Both the position numbers and the translations under genes were made by a program. A stretch of 6,785 nucleotides of DNA from Bacteroidota bacterium. GTDB taxonomy: Bacteria; Bacteroidota; Bacteroidia; Flavobacteriales; Crocinitomicaceae. Positions 1 through 4,176 of the stretch are shown here, piece after piece (position 1 is the stretch's first letter; each line of letters starts with the position of its first letter). Location: assembly GCA_029558435.1 (NCBI GenBank), contig JAKQEZ010000388.1:1-6785 (forward strand). Reading direction: 5' to 3'. The notes beneath the pieces were generated by a model that was not told the origin of the DNA, did not search any database, and worked only from the letters and a program-made list of their open reading frames with translations.

Positions 1-54
1 TGGTCTGTGCTTGGGCTTGTGTGGCTTTGGCAATGTGCTTGCAAAATGCGTGGG
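1..54. repeat. T/G-rich, A-poor non-coding stretch with internal short repeats downstream of the methylase
   Basis: The plus strand has no A in bases 1-31 and is clearly richer in G and C than the genes. TGTGCTTG occurs twice (6-13 and 34-41, 28 bases apart), and GGCTTGTG (14-21) and GGCTTTGG (23-30) form a degenerate 9-base tandem. No hairpin with a T tract is present, so no intrinsic terminator can be called; the best stem is only GCAA/TTGC around a 5-base loop (30-42). From memory it resembles dispersed intergenic repeats of some Bacteroidota genomes, but that is unverified. It runs off the window edge. Confidence 0.4.
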
Positions 55-3000
55 CTAATCTTCATCTTCTTCAGTTTCGTCTGTAATTAAAACTTCCTCC
101 TCCAATTCATCCAATACAATTTCTTCTTTGGCTTCTATGCCGTAAAGTTTATTCACCATTTCGTCTATTTCGGCTTCTATGGGGCGGAGTTGGGTGTTCA
201 TTTCTGCTCGGTCTATTTCTCCTGTAAAGTATTCTTTCTTAATAGCCAAACACTCATCAAACTTTTTGTTGAATGCTTTAAGTTCTTTTTCTGATGGAAT
301 TTTGATGGGGAGTTTTCTAATGTCATTCATTTGAATGTTCACAGTATTATTGAAAAATTCTCTCAATACTTTGAAGTGCATATACGAGTTTAATGAAAGA
401 ACAAAATATTTGTCGCCCAAACCTGATTCATCATATAAAGACATTGAACCAACATCGTTTACTGTAGTGTCTTTTAAACGGCATTTAAAATAGGTTGAAT
501 TTGGATTTAAAACATTTGTCCAACAAAAACCATTTCGGAAGAAGAAATTATATCCTTGCCACCTTGCTCTTTCATCCGTGCTAAGAAATGCAACTGAATC
601 TTCACTCCAATCAATCAGGTAAGGGGTTTCTAAATACCAGCGATTTCCTTCCTTATCGCCTTTATCATAGGGAACATAAGTTCTTTTTCCTTTTATACCT
701 TGTTGCTTCTGTTTCTCTGAAATTTCATCGCCATCAAAAATCAAGTTGTCAGGTATTATACGATACATATAACCTTTGCCAAAAACTCTTAAACCGAATT
801 TCTCTTTGATTCCATCAAACAATTCCCAAATTTCAGTTTCCTTCAAATCGTCTAAAACTTCTTTAACATCATCAATGCTTTCGCAATCAGATAGCAAGTC
901 AAATTTTCTTTTGATTTTTGGTTCATCGTGTATTGCTTTCCATAACTTTTGCACTCTTGTTTCTTTGCATCTGTCAGCAAACCGAGAAGTAGAACGATAG
1001 CCAACAAATCGTCCATTGTCACCAGTTTGTAAGCCAACTCCTCCATCTGTTGTTAGTCCAATAATAGCCCAGTGATTCACACTTAGTTTGGAATTGAATT
1101 TTTCAATTTCACTTCGATTGTTTTCAATTAATCTTGATGTTTCAATTTTATTCCACCAAGTATCAAAAACAGGACGAGCAGGTTTTACTATCTTTTCTAA
1201 AATTTGGCAGTTGTATTCCGTTGGCGAGAATATAGCGTAATTAATGGCTTTTCGATATGGTTCAAAGGAAACTTTAAATTTCAACAAAGTTGAATTGTCG
1301 TCTTTAAATACTTTGTCGCCATCGCAAGTATGAGAGTTTTTCCAATTGGGTGTATCGTGTCCTAATGCACTAAAAGTTCTATCCAAAATTCGTTCCCAAC
1401 CCGAAAGATTTTCTTTTGAAGTCCTTATCTGTTTCCATTCTTCTTCCGAAATATTGAAAGAATCTGCATTTGGTTTCCTGATGTCTATGTAAACCATTTC
1501 AGGTTTATCAATGGCTCTCTCTTTCTTTACTGTAAAAATGGCTGTGTCCACCAACGCTGCAAATGCTTTAGGCGTATTGATAATTTCAGTTACTCGAGAT
1601 TCGGGTAAAAACTGATGATTTGATTTTTCGGCTTTTACAGGAATTAAACTGGTTTGCACTGTTTTTTTATTGCCAAATAAATCAGGGTTAACAACTGGAA
1701 TATGTTGTTGCAACTGTTCGCCAAACAAATCGGTTTGACCTTCGGCTGTATTGCTTCCAGCAATGCCCAAGAAATGCATCCGCATATTCTTTTTGGTTTG
1801 CAAAGTCAGGAAAGTATCAGAAGTAATGTAACTCAAAAAACCACCCGATTTCAGTAATTCCAAACCTCTAAAAGTAAAATGGTTGTATAGGTCATCGCAA
1901 TAGCCGTATTCTTCTTCCAGTTTTTTGCTGATACCCATACTGCTGATGAGCTTGGTATTTACATAAGGCGGATTGCCAATTACTATATCAAAGCCCGGGT
2001 TTTTGCTTTCTTTGTTGAAGATGCCAGGGAATACCACTCGTTCAATAAAATAATCTTTGATGGTGTTTTTGAATATGGCTAAGTTGCCCAATTCTTCAGC
2101 TAATGCCTTTTCCTTTTTGCGTAGTTTGGCAATCTCTTTTTCGGCTGCTCGGTTTGAAACTAAATGATTGATGCCCGAACGAACTGAATTTAGTTGTTTG
2201 GTAATGCTGTCGCTTTGGCTGTCAACTACTCGCTCCAAAAGTTTTACAATCTTTTCCTTTATTTCTTCTTTGGTTCCGTGTCGGTCGCTTTTGGCAATAA
2301 AGTATTGGTTTTCGAGATTCACCAACTCTTTCAATAGCTTATCATTGTCAATTTGGTCAATTAGTTCATTCAGGTTGCTGTCTTTGTAAAAACGGAACAA
2401 TGAGTTTTTCTTATAAAACTTAAACTCAAGGTTGGGCAAAGGTTTCAGGTTGTAATTTTCCTTGCTGAAATCTACTCTTTGCTCTACAATTAACGAAAGC
2501 CAGCAACGGAGTTTGGTTATTTCAATGGCATATTCTAACAAGTCCACACCAAACAAACAACTGCGGAGCAAGCCCAATTTTTTCACATAGCGAATTTGTC
2601 CATCAGCAAACATTTCAGAAATATGTTCCCTGAATTGCTCGTCTTTTGATTTCATCATTTCTGCCACCCACACTTTACCTTCGGGGTCAACGGTGGTAAG
2701 CACCTGCATCATTTCTTCCAACATACCCATTGGGAAAGCACCCGAACCACAAGCTGGGTCAAGCACGGTTGTTTCCAAAAGTTTATGAATGATGGCTTTG
2801 CTGTTTTCGGGTTTTATTTCTGTATCGAGATGTTTCAATAAAGTGCTGCGGCACATATAAGAAACAACAGGACGAGGTGTATAAAAAGCACCTGCATTTT
2901 TACGAGCTGCTTCTTTGGTATCATCACTTTGCTCTGCTAACAGGTTTTCAAATATTCTACCCAACATTTCAGGGTCAACGGCAATTTCTTCTTCGAGCGG

Positions 3001-4176
3001 TGTATTCTCTGCAATCGTGAATTTGTATCGGGCAAGAATGCTGTTCAGTCCTTTTTCCTTATCTAAAAACAGAGGGTCGGGAACTGCAAAGGCGTTGTTT
3101 ACTTTTCCTAATTCGCACCAATCGTTCGGGTGAATATCGAACAAACCACCATTGAGATAAGGCGAAAAGAAAATAGCATCCTTGATAGCTTTTTCATCGG
3201 TAAAGTTTGCAGCGTATACATCAAACACTTTTTTATCACGGTCTTTCTTTTCACTGTTCAGTGCATTGAAAAAGAGATTTTGCAAAATGAATTTATAGTA
3301 AGCCGTGCCTTTGCTTTTTGGTTTTATCAAGTCGTTATCTTCTCCGTTCTCAAATTCAGGAAGCAGCAAATCATCTTTTACCACTTTGAGTTCTTTCAAA
3401 AACCAAATGAAAATCAAACGGGCAATCAGCCGAACGGTAAAATCTTTATGCTTTTCAGAACCTGCGTTTTGGTCGGGTATCTTGATGTCTTTAACTGCTT
3501 TGTTGAACCACGCAATAATGTCTTCATAAAAGTTCTTATTAAGAACCGAAATGGAGAATACCGATTGCCAGTAATAATACAACTGCGTAAAACTTTTAAC
3601 TGCTTTGCCGCCTGTGGTTGGAATAACCAATTGTTTGAGAATGGCTAAATGACCTCTGTGCGTTTGTTGTGTGTCAATGTCTTTGAGTAACGAAACCTTG
3701 CCTACTTTTTCACCTTCCCGCCAATCCTGTTTGTATTTAATGCGTTCGCTGTTGGCGAACGAAATCAGGTTGCCGTATTTAAAAATGATGGTTACAGGTG
3801 TATAAGGGAAAGTGCGGTTAAATGCTCTTGTAATCTCTGCCAAGTGGCTTCTTGTAATAGGCAATCCGTCCTTTCTATTTTTCAACTTGACACCAAAAAG
3901 TAACAAGCCATCATAATCGGCTTTCAGTTTTTTTACTTGTGCTAAATTTTTGAAAGTTTCTGTTCCCTCAAAAATGGCATCGTTAACCATACCCAAAGCA
4001 AACACATCTTCAATGAGTTTATGTGCTTCATTAGTTGTTTTGAATCGTTCGCCCAATACATCAACAGCAGATGCAGGTGCGTCAGCCAAATAATCAACTG
4101 GCACTTTTAGTTCTTCAAAAAATGCTTTTAAAGCATTTATGAATGAATCGGTATGGAATTTTATAATTGAATTCAT
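55..4176 (-). CDS. Large adenine-N6 DNA methyltransferase, type IIG / Eco57I / PglX-like, with built-in target recognition region
   Basis: Predicted to transfer a methyl group from S-adenosylmethionine to adenine N6 at a specific DNA site. The 1373-residue protein is complete, from ATG (4176) to TAG (55-57). Residues 1-185 form an N-terminal domain ending in the pattern KVSLLKDI...HRGHLAIL (160-180), which I recall from large defence methylases. Residues 190-400 are a helical linker containing RLIARLIFIWFLKE (249-262) and LNGGLFD (341-347). The catalytic domain has GAFYTPRPVVSYM (429-441), SAM-binding motif I LDPACGSGAF (472-481), FGVDLLEYAIEITKLR (542-557) and catalytic motif IV NPPY (735-738). 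A charged, probably coiled-coil segment (605-700) separates the last two. The GLQTGDNGRFVGY segment (1048-1060) and the end NDIRKLPIKIP (1284-1294) fit a C-terminal target-recognition region. The last 23 residues are very acidic. Its order and length resemble type IIG enzymes and BREX PglX; DrmMI of DISARM is an alternative. No intact nuclease motif is seen. ATGA overlap with the upstream helicase gene implies co-expression. Confidence 0.95.
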   Translation of the reverse strand: MNSIIKFHTDSFINALKAFFEELKVPVDYLADAPASAVDVLGERFKTTNEAHKLIEDVFALGMVNDAIFEGTETFKNLAQVKKLKADYDGLLLFGVKLKNRKDGLPITRSHLAEITRAFNRTFPYTPVTIIFKYGNLISFANSERIKYKQDWREGEKVGKVSLLKDIDTQQTHRGHLAILKQLVIPTTGGKAVKSFTQLYYYWQSVFSISVLNKNFYEDIIAWFNKAVKDIKIPDQNAGSEKHKDFTVRLIARLIFIWFLKELKVVKDDLLLPEFENGEDNDLIKPKSKGTAYYKFILQNLFFNALNSEKKDRDKKVFDVYAANFTDEKAIKDAIFFSPYLNGGLFDIHPNDWCELGKVNNAFAVPDPLFLDKEKGLNSILARYKFTIAENTPLEEEIAVDPEMLGRIFENLLAEQSDDTKEAARKNAGAFYTPRPVVSYMCRSTLLKHLDTEIKPENSKAIIHKLLETTVLDPACGSGAFPMGMLEEMMQVLTTVDPEGKVWVAEMMKSKDEQFREHISEMFADGQIRYVKKLGLLRSCLFGVDLLEYAIEITKLRCWLSLIVEQRVDFSKENYNLKPLPNLEFKFYKKNSLFRFYKDSNLNELIDQIDNDKLLKELVNLENQYFIAKSDRHGTKEEIKEKIVKLLERVVDSQSDSITKQLNSVRSGINHLVSNRAAEKEIAKLRKKEKALAEELGNLAIFKNTIKDYFIERVVFPGIFNKESKNPGFDIVIGNPPYVNTKLISSMGISKKLEEEYGYCDDLYNHFTFRGLELLKSGGFLSYITSDTFLTLQTKKNMRMHFLGIAGSNTAEGQTDLFGEQLQQHIPVVNPDLFGNKKTVQTSLIPVKAEKSNHQFLPESRVTEIINTPKAFAALVDTAIFTVKKERAIDKPEMVYIDIRKPNADSFNISEEEWKQIRTSKENLSGWERILDRTFSALGHDTPNWKNSHTCDGDKVFKDDNSTLLKFKVSFEPYRKAINYAIFSPTEYNCQILEKIVKPARPVFDTWWNKIETSRLIENNRSEIEKFNSKLSVNHWAIIGLTTDGGVGLQTGDNGRFVGYRSTSRFADRCKETRVQKLWKAIHDEPKIKRKFDLLSDCESIDDVKEVLDDLKETEIWELFDGIKEKFGLRVFGKGYMYRIIPDNLIFDGDEISEKQKQQGIKGKRTYVPYDKGDKEGNRWYLETPYLIDWSEDSVAFLSTDERARWQGYNFFFRNGFCWTNVLNPNSTYFKCRLKDTTVNDVGSMSLYDESGLGDKYFVLSLNSYMHFKVLREFFNNTVNIQMNDIRKLPIKIPSEKELKAFNKKFDECLAIKKEYFTGEIDRAEMNTQLRPIEAEIDEMVNKLYGIEAKEEIVLDELEEEVLITDETEEDED
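1642..1737 (-). other. Candidate sliding-clamp binding motif cluster in a methylase insertion
   Basis: Methylase residues 814-845 contain QTDLF (814-818), NPDLF (830-834) and QTSLI (841-845), within a polar loop of about 50 residues between the segment following NPPY and the next conserved-looking strand (AFAALVDTAIFTVKK). The bacterial clamp-binding consensus is close to QL(S/D)LF, and E. coli DnaE uses QADMF. The first copy is a good match, the others weaker. Binding is inferred, not shown. Confidence 0.35.
3743..3761. repeat. Perfect 7-bp inverted repeat with 5-base loop inside the methylase gene
   Basis: CGTTCGC (3743-3749) and GCGAACG (3755-3761) are exact reverse complements around TGTTG. 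The stem is GC-rich compared with its surroundings and could form a stable hairpin in the mRNA of the N-terminal domain (about residues 139-145). No T tract follows on either strand, so it is not a terminator. It may be chance. Confidence 0.35.
4120..4138. repeat. 19-bp dyad, 9-bp arms with one central base, near the methylase start
   Basis: AAATGCTTT (4120-4128) and AAAGCATTT (4130-4138) are exact reverse complements around one T. The dyad lies within methylase codons 13-19, about 40 bases past the start codon. Partly it reflects the repeated amino acid pattern it encodes (NALKAF) in AT-rich codons. A single-base spacer cannot form a compact hairpin without opening inner pairs, so as a functional site it would more likely be a protein-binding operator. 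Its function is unknown. Confidence 0.35.
4173..4176 (-). promoter_or_regulatory. ATGA stop/start overlap coupling helicase and methylase translation
   Basis: Read on the minus strand, the four bases are ATGA: the methylase ATG (4176-4174) shares its last two bases with the helicase TGA stop (4175-4173). The bases just upstream (AAGTAGCAA before the ATG) hold no good Shine-Dalgarno sequence, so the methylase is probably started by ribosomes ending the helicase. Weak or absent Shine-Dalgarno sites are common in Bacteroidota, so the missing site alone does not prove coupling. The overlap also supports the chosen methylase start. Confidence 0.8.

Noticed and set aside
1..54. Intrinsic terminator for the operon
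   Set aside because: The best inverted repeat is 4 bp, and no T tract follows on the minus strand.
1..90. Open plus-strand frame from base 1 to TAA at 88-90 with a hydrophobic product
   Set aside because: It could be the end of a convergent gene, but most of its length overlaps the repeat-like stretch and the methylase 3' end. Its tryptophan- and leucine-rich product follows from the T/G bias, so nothing supports it as a real gene.
588..1000. Overlapping plus-strand open frames of about 73 codons
   Set aside because: Both are antisense to the methylase target-recognition region, overlap each other, and encode Ser/Phe/Leu-rich peptides typical of shadow frames.
1662..1668. A7 tract in the methylase as a programmed frameshift site
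   Set aside because: In the reading frame the run is AAT AAA AAA ACA, which is not in the X-XXY-YYZ phase. Seven-base A runs are expected by chance in this AT-rich sequence.
3130..3648. 172-codon plus-strand open frame opposite the methylase gene
   Set aside because: It lies wholly inside a strongly supported methylase gene, and its product has no recognisable motif and a composition expected from antisense reading. It is a shadow frame.
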